Assembly: GCF_010450875.1 (NCBI RefSeq)
Contig: NZ_CP048422.1
Span: forward strand, 1,891,001 to 1,955,000
Direction: 5' to 3'
Source: Sphingomonas insulae
GTDB taxonomy: Bacteria; Pseudomonadota; Alphaproteobacteria; Sphingomonadales; Sphingomonadaceae
DNA length: 64,000 bases
The translations under genes were made by a program, and so were the position numbers. Numbering within the stretch: the first letter of the stretch is position 1; each line of letters starts with the position of its first letter. Positions 27,027 to 36,097 of the stretch are shown piece after piece. The notes beneath the pieces were generated by a model that worked only from the letters and a program-made list of their open reading frames with translations, ran no database searches and had not been told where the DNA came from.

Positions 27027-28729
27027 TTGGCGGCCGCGATCTTGAGGCCGGGATGGCGGGCATACAGCACTCGCTGCTGCAGGATCGCGAGGAAGTTCGA
27101 TGCGATCCAATAGACTTGCAGGCCGACCGGATAGCTCGCCATCACGAACATCAGCACCCATGGGATGATCGCGAACACCTGCTTCTGCGTGTCGTCCATC
27201 GGCGCCGGGTTCAGCTTGAACTGGAAGTACATCGAAATGCCGAGGATGATCGGCACGACGCCGATCGCGATCATGTGCGGCGGGGTGAAGTGCAGATAGC
27301 CGAACAGGTTGAGCGGGGTCAGCGGATCGGGCGCGGACAGATCCTTGATCCAGGCGACGAACGGCTGGTGCCGCATCTCGATCGTCAGCATCAGCACCTT
27401 GTACAGCGCGTAGAAGATCGGGATCTGGAGCAGCGTGGGCAGGCAGCCGGAGACGGGGTTGACCTTCTCCGTCTTGTAGAGGGCCATCACCTCCTGCTGC
27501 ATCTTGGGCTTGTCGTCCTTGAAGCGTTCCTGGATCGCCTTCATCTTGGGCTGGATCGCGCGCATCTTGGCCATGCTGGCGAACTGGCGCTGGGCGATCG
27601 GGAACATCAGGCCGCGGATGGTCAGCGTCAGCAGGATGATGGCGACACCGAAGTTCCCGATCATCCGGAACAGCCAGTCGAGATAGGTGAAGATCGGCTT
27701 TTCGACGATCTCGAACCAGCCCCAGTCGATCGCCTTGTCCAGCTTCGCGACCCCGGCATCGTTCTCGTAATGCTGAAGGGCCTTCACCTCCTTGGCACCG
27801 GCGAAGAAGCGGCTGGTCTGGGTGATCGCGCGACCGGCGGGCAGCAGCTTGGGCGCAAAGGCGTAATCGGCCTGATAGGCGGTGTTGGTGCCGGCGCGGA
27901 ACTGGCCGTCGAACTGCGCCGCCTGATCGGGGACGAGCGCGGTCAGCCAGTATTTGTCGGTGAAGCCGAGCCAGCCGCCGGTGGTCGTGAATTTCTCGGG
28001 CGCCTTGTCAAGGTCCTTGAACTTGGTGCCGTAATCGGCACCGCCGCCGTGGACGGACATCGGGCCGGTGTGGATCTGCCACGTGCCGGGGTCCTTCGAC
28101 ACGCCGACGCGGTTGACGTAGCCATAGGGCGCGACCGGCACCGGGGCGCCGCCGCCGTTCTGAACCGTCTGCCTGACGGTGAACATATATTGATCGTCGA
28201 CCGACAGTTCGATCGCGAAGCGCTGACCCGTAGCGTTTGCGGCGGTGAGCGTTACCGGACGACCGGGCGCCAGCAATTGCGACGATGCGGTCCACACCGC
28301 GTCCGCCGCGGGCGGCTTCAGGCCGTCGTCGCGCCAGCCGAAGCCGGCGAAATAGGCCTCGGGCGCGCCGGCGGGGGACAGCAGGCGGATCGGCGGCGAA
28401 TCCTTGGCGATCGTTTCCTTGTACTTGACCAGCACCAGATCGTCGATGCGCGCGCCCTTGAGGTTGATCGAGCCGCGCAGCGTCGGCGTGTCGATGCGGA
28501 CGCGCGGGGATTCGCCCAGCACGACTTGGCGGTTGCGCACCGCGCGGGGAGTGTCGGCAGTGGGGTCGGCGGTCTTGTTGGCGACGACGGGGACCGATTT
28601 GCCGTTGACGATCTTCGTCACCGGGGGGTTCGCCACGGGGAAGAACTTGCCCTGGATCAGCGGCCACGCGAACAGGATCAGCGCGGCGATGACCGCGAAC
28701 AGGACGAAATTCTGGCGTTCTTTGTTCAA
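27023..28729 (-). CDS. yidC: Membrane protein insertase YidC
   Basis: A 568-residue Oxa1/YidC insertase: N-terminal transmembrane helix ([19 protein letters not shown]), a large periplasmic beta domain (about residues 60-350) and the conserved C-terminal five-helix core including [48 protein letters not shown] and [19 protein letters not shown]. It inserts membrane proteins alone or with SecYEG. It is downstream of rpmH-rnpA-yidD in the standard order. Confidence 0.96.
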   Translation of the reverse strand: MNKERQNFVLFAVIAALILFAWPLIQGKFFPVANPPVTKIVNGKSVPVVANKTADPTADTPRAVRNRQVVLGESPRVRIDTPTLRGSINLKGARIDDLVLVKYKETIAKDSPPIRLLSPAGAPEAYFAGFGWRDDGLKPPAADAVWTASSQLLAPGRPVTLTAANATGQRFAIELSVDDQYMFTVRQTVQNGGGAPVPVAPYGYVNRVGVSKDPGTWQIHTGPMSVHGGGADYGTKFKDLDKAPEKFTTTGGWLGFTDKYWLTALVPDQAAQFDGQFRAGTNTAYQADYAFAPKLLPAGRAITQTSRFFAGAKEVKALQHYENDAGVAKLDKAIDWGWFEIVEKPIFTYLDWLFRMIGNFGVAIILLTLTIRGLMFPIAQRQFASMAKMRAIQPKMKAIQERFKDDKPKMQQEVMALYKTEKVNPVSGCLPTLLQIPIFYALYKVLMLTIEMRHQPFVAWIKDLSAPDPLTPLNLFGYLHFTPPHMIAIGVVPIILGISMYFQFKLNPAPMDDTQKQVFAIIPWVLMFVMASYPVGLQVYWIASNFLAILQQRVLYARHPGLKIAAAK

Positions 28730-28748
28730 GGTCTTGCCCCGTCTTGGC

Positions 28749-28961
28749 TCAAGGGACGGGATCGGGTCCGTACCCGCCCCAAGGATGACAGCGCGCGATC
28801 CGCTTTACCGCCAACCAACTCCCTTTCGCCGCGCCATAGCGGCGAAGGGCGGTGATTGCATAGGCGGAACACGACGGCTGGTAACGGCAGGTCGGCGGCA
28901 ACACCGCGGACGGTCCCAATTGCCAGCCGCGGGCCAGCAGGATCAGCGCGCGGGCGATCAC
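28749..28961 (-). CDS. yidD: Membrane protein insertion efficiency factor YidD
   Basis: A 70-residue protein with the family pattern [21 protein letters not shown] and the C-terminal [14 protein letters not shown]. The GTG start overlaps the rnpA stop by four bases. It assists YidC-dependent insertion. Confidence 0.95.
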   Translation of the reverse strand: MIARALILLARGWQLGPSAVLPPTCRYQPSCSAYAITALRRYGAAKGSWLAVKRIARCHPWGGYGPDPVP

Positions 28962-29332
28962 CGTTTCGGCTTGCCGGGATGACGCGGTCGTGACGGTGCG
29001 CTTTCGCCGCGGCCAATCTTTGCCAGCGCCTTGGCCAATTCGGCCTTCAGCGCGGCATGGTCCCGCTCGATGCCGCCATCGCGGCCGATCAGCACATGAT
29101 CCGCGCCGCGGATGCCGCCCGCCGGCAACAGTTCACGCGCCAACGCCCGCAACCGCCGTTTCATGCGGTTCCGGACGACGGCGTTGCCGACTTTCTTGGT
29201 GACGGTGAAGCCGACGCGCATCGCGGGGTCACCGTCTTCGCGGTCGCGCACCAGCAGGACGAAGCCCGGCATCGGTGCGCGCCGTCCCGCATTCGCCGCG
29301 AGGAAGTCGCGGCGCAGCGACAGCGTCGTGAT
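28958..29332 (-). CDS. rnpA: Ribonuclease P protein component; start codon unclear
   Basis: Protein subunit of RNase P, which matures tRNA 5' ends. The core is clear: [54 protein letters not shown] (RNR motif) and a basic tail. The expected start falls at [10 protein letters not shown], but that codon is ATC and no ATG, GTG or TTG occurs in frame before it until ATG 29500, which lies upstream of rpmH and would make rpmH fully nested out of frame in a 180-residue product. The interval given here starts at the ATC codon (124 residues); the true start is unresolved. Confidence 0.85.
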   Translation of the reverse strand: MTTLSLRRDFLAANAGRRAPMPGFVLLVRDREDGDPAMRVGFTVTKKVGNAVVRNRMKRRLRALARELLPAGGIRGADHVLIGRDGGIERDHAALKAELAKALAKIGRGESAPSRPRHPGKPKR

Positions 29333-29358
29333 GACGGCGCTGTCGGCGGGGGTGTGGA

Positions 29359-29493
29359 TTACGCCGACAGCTTCTTGCGACCGCGGGCCCGGCGTGCGCG
29401 GATCACTGCGCGACCGCCCACCGTGGCCATCCGCGAGCGGAAGCCGTGGCGACGTGCACGCACCAGGTTGCTCGGCTGAAAGGTCCGCTTCAT
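29359..29493 (-). CDS. rpmH: 50S ribosomal protein bL34
   Basis: A 44-residue basic protein [20 protein letters not shown]...KKLSA, unmistakably bL34. AGGGA stands seven bases before ATG 29493, exactly right for this start; another ATG seven bases upstream (29500, other frame) directly abuts the same site and belongs to the alternative rnpA reading frame. First gene of the rpmH-rnpA-yidD-yidC-engB operon. Confidence 0.97.
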   Translation of the reverse strand: MKRTFQPSNLVRARRHGFRSRMATVGGRAVIRARRARGRKKLSA

Positions 29494-29519
29494 GATTCAT
29501 TCCCTGATCGTCTGAATAG

Positions 29520-29545
29520 AAAACGGCCGCCACGCGGGACGGCCT
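29520..29545 (-). terminator. Possible terminator upstream of rpmH
   Basis: On the minus strand GGCCG and CGGCC form a short stem around a ten-base loop, followed by GTTTT, 36 bases after the stop of the small membrane protein gene. The stem is only five pairs, so this is tentative. Confidence 0.4.
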
Positions 29546-29580
29546 TGATGGGGTGCGCTTACCGAGAGGCGCCGGATAAG

Positions 29581-29859
29581 TCAACGCGAACGCAGCCGCT
29601 TGTCGCGGGCATGGCGGCGCAGCGCGCTCCGCCGCCGCATCGTCCGGTCGACAAGGCCGCCGATCCGCGGCCAACGACGCTTGGCCCGGGCGAACTTCAC
29701 CTGCGCCAGCCGCGAGTTGCGCAGGATCAGCACCAGCCCGCCGGCGAACAGGAAGATGCCACCCGGTCCCGGCAGCGGCCCGACGACCGCGGCGCCGAGG
29801 ATCAGCAGGCCGCCCAGCACGAGCTGCAACGCGCGACTGACGGGATGGCGATCCTGCAT
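29581..29859 (-). CDS. Small PGPGW-type membrane protein
   Basis: A 92-residue protein with one long hydrophobic hairpin-like region (ALQLVLGGLLILGAAVVGPLPGPGGIFLFAGGLVLIL), including the GPLPGPGG turn typical of small putative transmembrane proteins of this type, and a very basic C-terminal tail (RRRSALRRHARDKRLRSR). Function unknown. ATG 29859 places the start just before the helix; a longer frame adds a basic Cys-containing leader. Confidence 0.72.
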   Translation of the reverse strand: MQDRHPVSRALQLVLGGLLILGAAVVGPLPGPGGIFLFAGGLVLILRNSRLAQVKFARAKRRWPRIGGLVDRTMRRRSALRRHARDKRLRSR

Positions 29860-29987
29860 GCTGCTCACTTGGGGCTGGTGTGTTATTTGTACAAGACGGC
29901 AAGGAAATGTTCGAAACGGTCTCTTTCTCACCCTGCGAATATCGTTATGACCCGGTGGTGACGCCAGCGTGACATGAGGAGACTGAC

Positions 29988-31496
29988 ATGGTGGCGATCG
30001 TCCAGACGGCGGCGTACCTGGGGCTGGAAGCGCGCGGGGTCGAGGTGCAGGTGCAGCTGATCCCCGGTCTGCCGAACTTCATCGTCGTCGGGCTGGGGGA
30101 CAAGGCGGTCGCGGAAAGCCGGGAACGGGTGCGCGGCGCGATCTCCGCGCTCGGCCTGGCGCTGCCGCCGAAGCGGATCGTGGTGAACCTGTCGCCGGCG
30201 GACCTGCCCAAGGAGGGGTCGCATTTCGACCTGCCGATCGCGCTGGCGCTGCTGGGCGCGATGGCGGTGATCGATGTCGAGGCGCTGGCGGACTATGTCG
30301 TCGTCGGCGAACTGGGCCTGGACGGGCGCATCGCCCCGTCGCCCGGCGTGCTGCTCGCCGCGTTGCACGCTGCGGGCGAGGGCAGGGGGCTGGTCTGTCC
30401 CGCCGCGCAGGGATCGGAAGCGGCCTGGGCGGGGTCGGTCGACGTGCTCGCCGCGCCGGACCTGCTGGCGCTCATCAACCACTTCAAGGGCCATGGCCTG
30501 CTTTCCCCACCTGCCGCCGGCACGGTGGAGCCCGCCGGCCATGGCCCCGACCTGCGCCAGGTGAAGGGGCAGGAGGTCGCCAAGCGCGCGCTGGAGATCG
30601 CCGCTGCCGGTGGCCACAACCTGTTGATGGTCGGCCCGCCGGGTGCGGGCAAGTCGCTGATGGCATCCTGCCTGCCGGGCATCCTGCCGCCGCTCGATGC
30701 CGCCGAGGCGCTGGAGGTGTCGATGGTGCAGTCGGTCGCGGGCACGCTGACCGGTGGACGGCTGACGCGCAATCGCCCCTTTCGCAGCCCGCATCACAGC
30801 GCATCGATGGCGGCGCTGACCGGAGGCGGACTGAAGGTTAAGCCGGGCGAGGTCAGCCTGGCGCATCTGGGCGTGCTGTTCCTCGACGAACTGCCGGAAT
30901 TCCAGCGTGCCGTGCTCGATTCGCTGCGCCAGCCGCTGGAGGCGGGCGTGGTCAGCGTCGCACGCGCCAATGCGCACGTCACCTTTCCGGCGCGGGTGCA
31001 GCTGATCGCGGCGATGAACCCGTGTCGGTGCGGGCATCTGGGCGATGCCAGCCTTGCCTGCGCCCGCGCCCCGCGCTGCGCCGCCGATTATCAGGCGAAG
31101 GTGTCGGGACCGCTGCTCGACCGCATCGACCTGCATGTCGAAGTCGCCGCGGTGAGTGCCGCTGACCTGATCCTGCCGCCGCCGGTCGAGGGATCGGCGC
31201 AGGTCGCCGCGCGCGTCGCCGCCGCCCGCGCGATCCAGTCCGGTCGCTATGCCGGCGAGGAGGCGCGTACCAATGCGGAGGCGGACGGGGCGCTGCTCGA
31301 TCGTGTCGCGACCCCCGATCCGGCGGGATGCGCGCTGCTGGCGCAGGCGGCAGAGGTGATGAGGATGTCGGCGCGCGGCTATACCCGCGTGCTGCGGGTG
31401 GCGCGCACCATCGCCGATCTGGCCGGGAGCGAGACGATCGGGCGCGTGCATGTTGCCGAAGCGTTGAGTTACCGTCGGCGCGCTCCGGTTCCATGA
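29988..31496 (+). CDS. YifB/ComM-family Mg-chelatase-like AAA+ ATPase
   Basis: A 502-residue AAA+ protein: N-terminal ChlI-type domain (LEARGVEVQVQLIPGLPNFIVVGL), Walker A GPPGAGKSLMASCLPGILP, Walker B LFLDELPEFQ, sensor region AAMNPCRCGHLGD and the C-terminal Mg-chelatase lid. In naturally transformable bacteria ComM is a branch-migration helicase; the name YifB is used elsewhere. It ends about 110 bases before the tRNA-Leu gene. Confidence 0.93.
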   Translation: MVAIVQTAAYLGLEARGVEVQVQLIPGLPNFIVVGLGDKAVAESRERVRGAISALGLALPPKRIVVNLSPADLPKEGSHFDLPIALALLGAMAVIDVEALADYVVVGELGLDGRIAPSPGVLLAALHAAGEGRGLVCPAAQGSEAAWAGSVDVLAAPDLLALINHFKGHGLLSPPAAGTVEPAGHGPDLRQVKGQEVAKRALEIAAAGGHNLLMVGPPGAGKSLMASCLPGILPPLDAAEALEVSMVQSVAGTLTGGRLTRNRPFRSPHHSASMAALTGGGLKVKPGEVSLAHLGVLFLDELPEFQRAVLDSLRQPLEAGVVSVARANAHVTFPARVQLIAAMNPCRCGHLGDASLACARAPRCAADYQAKVSGPLLDRIDLHVEVAAVSAADLILPPPVEGSAQVAARVAAARAIQSGRYAGEEARTNAEADGALLDRVATPDPAGCALLAQAAEVMRMSARGYTRVLRVARTIADLAGSETIGRVHVAEALSYRRRAPVP

Positions 31497-31605
31497 CGCA
31501 GGCGCGTGCCCCGCGGTGGCTGGCCGGGTTCACCGGGCGACGTATGCGGATGGGTGACGGCCCTTGCGAACCCCCGCCCGCCCCGCTATCGGGCGATGCT
31601 TCGCT

Positions 31606-31690
31606 GCCCCTGTGGCGAAATTGGTAGACGCATTCGACTCAAAATCGAACGCCGCAAGGCATGCTGGTTCGAGTCCGGCCAGGGGCACCA
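31606..31690 (+). tRNA. tRNA-Leu (anticodon CAA)
   Basis: GCCCCTG pairs with CAGGGGC for the acceptor stem, the anticodon stem TTCGA/TCGAA encloses loop CTCAAAA (anticodon CAA at 31640-31642), a variable arm follows, and the T-arm contains GGTTCGAGTCC. The 3' CCA is encoded. A tyrosine integrase begins 160 bases downstream, so the 3' end is the probable attachment core. Confidence 0.95.
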
Positions 31691-31701
31691 ATCGCCGATC
31701 T

Positions 31702-31785
31702 CACGCTGTCTCATCCCGTCCCGAAAGGGGTGGGATTAGCGTCATTTACGCCCTTGCGGGCCGTCTCACGCCGTCTCATACCGTC
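31702..31785 (+). repeat. 19-base direct repeat pair between tRNA-Leu and integrase
   Basis: CACGCTGTCTCATCCCGTC (31702-31720) and CACGCCGTCTCATACCGTC (31767-31785) are the same sequence with two mismatches, 65 bases apart in direct orientation. Position next to the attachment site suggests integrase or excisionase arm-type binding sites. Confidence 0.55.
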
Positions 31786-31805
31786 GCCATGCAGCGCAGA
31801 CTTTT

Positions 31806-31846
31806 TGGGGGCATTCTGGGGGCACCGCTATCCCAGGCTGGGGGCA
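31806..31846 (+). repeat. Three phased TGGGGGCA repeats before the integrase
   Basis: TGGGGGCA occurs at 31806, 31817 and 31839, that is at 11- and 22-base steps on one face of the helix, ending four bases before the integrase start. Probable arm-type integrase sites, which may also autoregulate int. Confidence 0.6.
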
Positions 31847-31850
31847 CTCG

Positions 31851-33134
31851 GTGCTGACGGATATCGCCTGCAAGAAAGCCCCGCCGAAGGCCAAGCCGTA
31901 CAAGCTCGCGGACGGGCAGGGGCTGTACCTGTACGTGACGCCGACCGGCTTCAAAAGCTGGCGCTGGAAGTATCGAATCGGCGGCAAAGAAAAGCGCCTG
32001 GTCTTCGGACCTTATCCCAGCATCACGCCAGCCAAGGCGCGGATGATGCGCGAGGATGCTTCGCGACAGTTGATCAACGGCGTGGATCCGGCGATCGACA
32101 AGGTGCAGCGGGCGGCTGCCGAGATCGCGCGAATGGGTGCGACCTTCAGGACGATTGCCGAGGATTGGCTGGAAAGCCAGGCTGCGATCTGGACCAAGGG
32201 GCACGCGAAGGTCGTGAAGGCGAGCCTGGAGCGCGACGTCTTTCCAACCTTGGGGCACCTGCCTATCGACACGATCACGACACCGATGGTGGCGAATCTC
32301 TTGCGCGCGGTCGAACAGCGCGGCGCGATCGAGACAGCGCATCGCGCTCGACAGCGGATATCGGACGTCTTCGCGATGGCGATCGGGCGGGGTATTGTGC
32401 AGCTCGATCCCTCGGCCGTCGCGCAGAAGGGCCTTTCCCCGATACTGCGGGGCAAGCAGCCTGCCGTACGGACGATCGAGGCGGCGCGGAACGTCCTGCG
32501 AAAGGTGGAAGAGCAGCCGGCGCACCCGCTGACGAAGCTTGCATCCCGACTGCTCGCGTTGACCGCGGTGCGATCGGGCGTGCTGCGCATGGCGGCGCCG
32601 CAGGAATTCGAGGGGCTCGACGGATCGGAGCCTCTCTGGCGTATCCCGGCTGCGAAAATGAAGCTCGTGCTGGAGCAGAAGAACGACGCGGCCTACGACT
32701 TCATCGTGCCGCTCTCTCGGCAGGCCGTGGAGGTCGTGAAGCTGGCGATGACGTTTTCGGGCAATGGCCCGGTGATCTTTCGCAGTATCCGTCATCCTCG
32801 ACGGCCGCTGAGCGACAGCACCATCAGCAAGGTGTATCGGGAAGCGGGCTTCACGGGCGTGCATGTGCCGCATGGATGGCGCAGCACGTTCTCAACGATC
32901 ATGAACGAAGCGCTGGAGCGGGAGTATCACAGCCGCGGGGGCACCGGTGTGGCCCCAGATCGGGCGATTGTAGAACTAATGCTGGCCCATGTGCTGGGCG
33001 GCGTCGAGGCGCATTACAACCGCGCCGCCTACATGCCCCGGCGCCGCGAGCTGGCGCAGCAATGGGCCGACATGCTGGTGCAGGATCTCGCGCCGCCCCG
33101 CAGTCTGCTGGAAGGGCTGCGACAGCACGGCTGA
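31851..33134 (+). CDS. int: P4-type tyrosine integrase
   Basis: A 427-residue site-specific recombinase. The N-terminal DUF4102-like arm-binding domain (YKLADGQGLYLYVTPTGFKSWRWKYR) is followed by a core-binding domain and a catalytic domain with R241 (LTAVRSG), H341-x-x-R344 (HGWRSTF), H380 and nucleophile Y389 (HYNR). It should integrate the element at the adjacent tRNA-Leu. The GTG start at 31851 fits the domain boundary. The insert RGGTGVAPD near residue 365 is family-typical. Confidence 0.93.
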   Translation: MLTDIACKKAPPKAKPYKLADGQGLYLYVTPTGFKSWRWKYRIGGKEKRLVFGPYPSITPAKARMMREDASRQLINGVDPAIDKVQRAAAEIARMGATFRTIAEDWLESQAAIWTKGHAKVVKASLERDVFPTLGHLPIDTITTPMVANLLRAVEQRGAIETAHRARQRISDVFAMAIGRGIVQLDPSAVAQKGLSPILRGKQPAVRTIEAARNVLRKVEEQPAHPLTKLASRLLALTAVRSGVLRMAAPQEFEGLDGSEPLWRIPAAKMKLVLEQKNDAAYDFIVPLSRQAVEVVKLAMTFSGNGPVIFRSIRHPRRPLSDSTISKVYREAGFTGVHVPHGWRSTFSTIMNEALEREYHSRGGTGVAPDRAIVELMLAHVLGGVEAHYNRAAYMPRRRELAQQWADMLVQDLAPPRSLLEGLRQHG

Positions 33135-33153
33135 CGGGCCTCGGGGGCGCACT

Positions 33154-33843
33154 GTGAGCGCCCGGTCGGTTCATGAGGTGGCCGGCGGCAAGCCGCTGCG
33201 CCAGCGCACAGGCCAACCGGTGCGTCGCAACAGCCATAATGCCGGCGGTGCGGAGATGGCCTTGTGGCGGCAACATAACATGTTCCCGAAGTCGGAACAC
33301 AACGCACGCATGCGGGATCTTGAGGAATTCGAGCGTGAGACGAAGCTCCCCGGAAAGCGCAATGGTGCAATCGGCGGCGTTGGGTTGCAGGTGTATCGCT
33401 ACCTGCTGCGCCTCCGCGGTAAGAAGACCGGCCGCCTAGATCCGACCGTGCGTTGGATCGCCGATGCCATAGGACGATCGCGCAGCGCCGTGCACGCGGC
33501 GCTGACGCGCCTCAAGGAGCATGGCTACCTCGACTGGATCCGGCGATGCCAGCCGATTGAGAATGCCGAGCCTGACGAGCAGCAGACCGAGCAGATCGCC
33601 AACGCCTACATCCTTCAGACGCCGGCGACGGCCAAGGAGCGCGTCCGCCGCATGCTGCGCCGTCCGACGGAGTTCGTGCGCGCCGTCGCCGACAAGCTTG
33701 CCCGTCAGCGCAAGCTGGAGACCAGTACCGTAAACGACGTCATCGCCGAGGCTACCGACCCCGGATTGCGCGCTGTCCTCGAACGGCTCCGCGATGCCGT
33801 TGAGGGTGCAAATCCGCCGAGCGGACAGACAGAGGCCCTGTAA
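33154..33843 (+). CDS. Phage helix-turn-helix protein, possibly replication-related
   Basis: A 229-residue protein with a winged-helix-like segment around residues 95-130 (WIADAIGRSRSAVHAALTRL, then KEHGYLDWIRR), preceded by a basic region. A C-terminal helical part follows. Such HTH proteins occur beside integrases in sphingomonad prophages and are sometimes labelled replication proteins; I cannot decide between replication and regulation. GTG 33154 begins after the integrase stop; the upstream extension of the frame is integrase shadow. Confidence 0.7.
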   Translation: MSARSVHEVAGGKPLRQRTGQPVRRNSHNAGGAEMALWRQHNMFPKSEHNARMRDLEEFERETKLPGKRNGAIGGVGLQVYRYLLRLRGKKTGRLDPTVRWIADAIGRSRSAVHAALTRLKEHGYLDWIRRCQPIENAEPDEQQTEQIANAYILQTPATAKERVRRMLRRPTEFVRAVADKLARQRKLETSTVNDVIAEATDPGLRAVLERLRDAVEGANPPSGQTEAL

Positions 33844-34348
33844 GGATCAAAGATAAAAGGAACGGCTACGCCGTGCGCTGTTTGCTGCTTCACCAAGCCC
33901 CTAGGCCCCGAGCCAATGCCCTGACAGCGTCAAGCGACCGCTGTCGGACGTGGCCGCTTGGGCGGCCCCGAGGCTCCCTAGGGGGAGCATGCGAATTCTG
34001 GCGCCTGTCAACCGCTGCCGCAGCTCGATTTGACCCGTCGCTGCACCGAAACGCACCGGTGATCGATATTCCTCATAAGCCCCAAACCTTAGGATTGAGG
34101 CCGGGGCGCTTGGGCGTCGATGACTGCACCAAAAGCGACACGAAAAGGGCGCGGGCGAGGTGGGGGGAAAAGCGCGTAATTCGGGGTGGCAGGGTCGGGC
34201 TGCGGTCGGCCGGCTGCTGGCCGGCGGTGCCCCGTGGGGCGCAGCGCAGGCCGGGCAGCAGTTCGGATCGACCATCGCGTCTATCGCGCCCTGCGGGGCT
34301 TAGCGGCGACCGTCATAGCGTCGGGCAGGACGTCATTTAAAAATCTGC
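33844..34348. other. Gene-free early-region stretch with inverted repeats
   Basis: About 500 bases without a convincing gene. It holds GACAGCG/CGCTGTC (33923-33945, nine-base spacer) and the palindrome GCTCCCTAGGGGGAGC (33973-33988), plus a GC-rich hairpin near 34205-34230. These could be operators or a replication origin of the prophage, but no assignment can be made from sequence alone. Confidence 0.4.
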
Positions 34349-34363
34349 GTTCCCTTTGTGTTC
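34349..34363 (+). promoter_or_regulatory. LexA (SOS) box of umuDC
   Basis: GTTCCCTTTGTGTTC is an exact match to the alphaproteobacterial LexA operator GTTC-N7-GTTC, 24 bases before the umuD start. It predicts LexA repression and induction by DNA damage. Confidence 0.85.
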
Positions 34364-34386
34364 CGCATCGCGCTACATGCTGCGGG

Positions 34387-34812
34387 ATGCAGACGCTCCG
34401 ACTCATCGACGTCCCTTTCGAGCTGATCCCCCGTGAGGCATCGCTCTTCCTGACGCGCACCCCCGCCGGCTTCCCCTCGCCGGCGCAGGACGACATGGAA
34501 GAGCCGATCGACCTCGGCGCCTATCTAATGGAACATCCGGCCGCGAGTTACCTGATGCGGATCGAGGGCCATTCCATGACGGGCGCCGCCATCAGCGACG
34601 GCGACCTGGTCGTCGTCAACCGCGCGAAGAAAGCGCGGCCCGGCTCGATCGTCGTGGCGCTGGTCCACGGCGAGCGCACCCTCAAACGGCTGCGCTTCAT
34701 CGACCGACGACACTGGCTGGTGGCCGAGGCCGAGGGCTATCCGCCCATCCTGGTCGACGAATATGTCGAAATCTGGGGCGTCGTCGTCGCGGTCGCGCGC
34801 CGGCTGTCGTGA
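34387..34812 (+). CDS. umuD: UmuD-like translesion polymerase subunit (S24 peptidase)
   Basis: A 141-residue LexA/UmuD self-cleaving protein. The cleavage site is A27-G28 in [12 protein letters not shown], and the catalytic dyad is S63 (EGHSM) and K100 (ERTLKRLR). RecA-stimulated cleavage would yield UmuD' that activates UmuC. ATG 34387 gives the standard UmuD length. Its stop overlaps the umuC GTG start, and an SOS box stands directly upstream. Confidence 0.93.
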   Translation: MQTLRLIDVPFELIPREASLFLTRTPAGFPSPAQDDMEEPIDLGAYLMEHPAASYLMRIEGHSMTGAAISDGDLVVVNRAKKARPGSIVVALVHGERTLKRLRFIDRRHWLVAEAEGYPPILVDEYVEIWGVVVAVARRLS

Positions 34813-36077
34813 CCACGCCCATCGCGCTGATCGACTGCAACAGCTATTACGTCTCGTGCGAGCGCGCCTTCGACGCCAGCCTGAAGGACGTACCCGTCGT
34901 CGTCCTGTCGAACAATGACGGATGCGTGATCGCCCGCTCGGCCGAATCGAAGGCCCTGGGCATCAAGATGGGCGATCCCATCCATCACCTGCGCGACATG
35001 GTGCGCCGACACGGCATCCGCGTTCTGTCGTCTAATTACACGCTGTACGGCGACATGCAGCGCCGCGTGATTGCCGCCTGCGAAGCCTTCGCGCGAGACT
35101 TCGAGATCTACTCGATCGACGAAACGTTCCTCGATTTAGCGGGGTTCGAAGACCGCGACCTGGTCGCGCATGCCCAGGCGATGCGGAACCAGGTGCAGCA
35201 ATGGACGACCATTCCGACCTGCGTCGGCATCGCCGGCACGAAGACGCTGGCGAAGCTGGCGAACCGCGCCGCCAAGACAGATCCGCGATTCGGCGGGGTG
35301 GCGGACCTGCGCGACGACGCCGTGCGTCGCAAAGTCATGGACGTGATTGAGGTCGGAGACGTCTGGGGGGTCGGCCGCGCGACGGCGACGAAGCTGCTGG
35401 ATCTCGACATCCGCACCGCCGCGGCCTTGCGCGATATGCCGATGAAACAAGCCCGCGCCGTCGGCACTGTCGTATTGGAGCGGCTGGTGGCCGAGCTGCG
35501 CGGGGAGGCCGCCAATGCGGTCGAGGCTATCGAGCCGCAGCGCAAGGGGATGGCCGTCACCCGATCATTCGGCACCCCCGTGACGCGGTTCGACCATCTC
35601 ATGGGTGCGTTGACCGAATATGCCATGCGCGCCGGCGAGAAATTGCGCGCGCACGGTCTCGTTGCCGGCCGACTTACCGCCTTCTTCCACACCAACCGCC
35701 ACCGCCCCGATCGGCCCCAATATGCCGCCTCGCGCGCCGTGACGCTGCATCCGATGACGGCCGACAGCCTGAAATTGATCGCCGCGGCGCGGCGCGGGGC
35801 CGAACGCGCATGGCGCGATGGCTATGCCTTCACCAAGGCCGGCGTTATTCTGGAAAACCTCGTTGCCTCAGAGCTGCGCCCACGCACGCTGTTCGAAGAG
35901 CCAGATGATCGCCGCGCACGGCTGATGTCAGCGCTGGATGAAATTAACGGTAGGTTTGGAAAATGGTCTGCGGTGACGGCATCGCAGGGCTTCAAACGTG
36001 AATGGAAGCTTCGTGCTGATAGCCGGTCGCCCGCATGGACTACGCGTCTAAGTGATTTGCCATTGGTCAAGACGTAG
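34809..36077 (+). CDS. umuC: Y-family DNA polymerase V catalytic subunit UmuC
   Basis: A 422-residue translesion polymerase. [18 protein letters not shown] supplies the first metal-binding Asp, [10 protein letters not shown] the acidic pair, followed by helix-hairpin-helix and little-finger domains ([23 protein letters not shown]) and a C-terminal UmuC tail. It forms Pol V with UmuD' for mutagenic bypass. The GTG start is coupled to umuD (GTGA). Carriage on the prophage means the phage brings inducible mutagenesis to its host. Confidence 0.94.
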   Translation: MTTPIALIDCNSYYVSCERAFDASLKDVPVVVLSNNDGCVIARSAESKALGIKMGDPIHHLRDMVRRHGIRVLSSNYTLYGDMQRRVIAACEAFARDFEIYSIDETFLDLAGFEDRDLVAHAQAMRNQVQQWTTIPTCVGIAGTKTLAKLANRAAKTDPRFGGVADLRDDAVRRKVMDVIEVGDVWGVGRATATKLLDLDIRTAAALRDMPMKQARAVGTVVLERLVAELRGEAANAVEAIEPQRKGMAVTRSFGTPVTRFDHLMGALTEYAMRAGEKLRAHGLVAGRLTAFFHTNRHRPDRPQYAASRAVTLHPMTADSLKLIAAARRGAERAWRDGYAFTKAGVILENLVASELRPRTLFEEPDDRRARLMSALDEINGRFGKWSAVTASQGFKREWKLRADSRSPAWTTRLSDLPLVKT

Positions 36078-36097
36078 AGATGCCAGTCAAGATATGC

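Noticed and set aside
25251..28855. Two overlapping plus-strand frames of over 600 codons
   Set aside because: Antisense to dapE, GST, engB and yidC, which have clear motifs; the products look like low-complexity shadows.
33281..33297. GTTCCCGAAGTCGGAAC palindrome
   Set aside because: Inside the HTH coding region and with nine-base spacing and inverted arms, not the GTTC-N7-GTTC LexA form.
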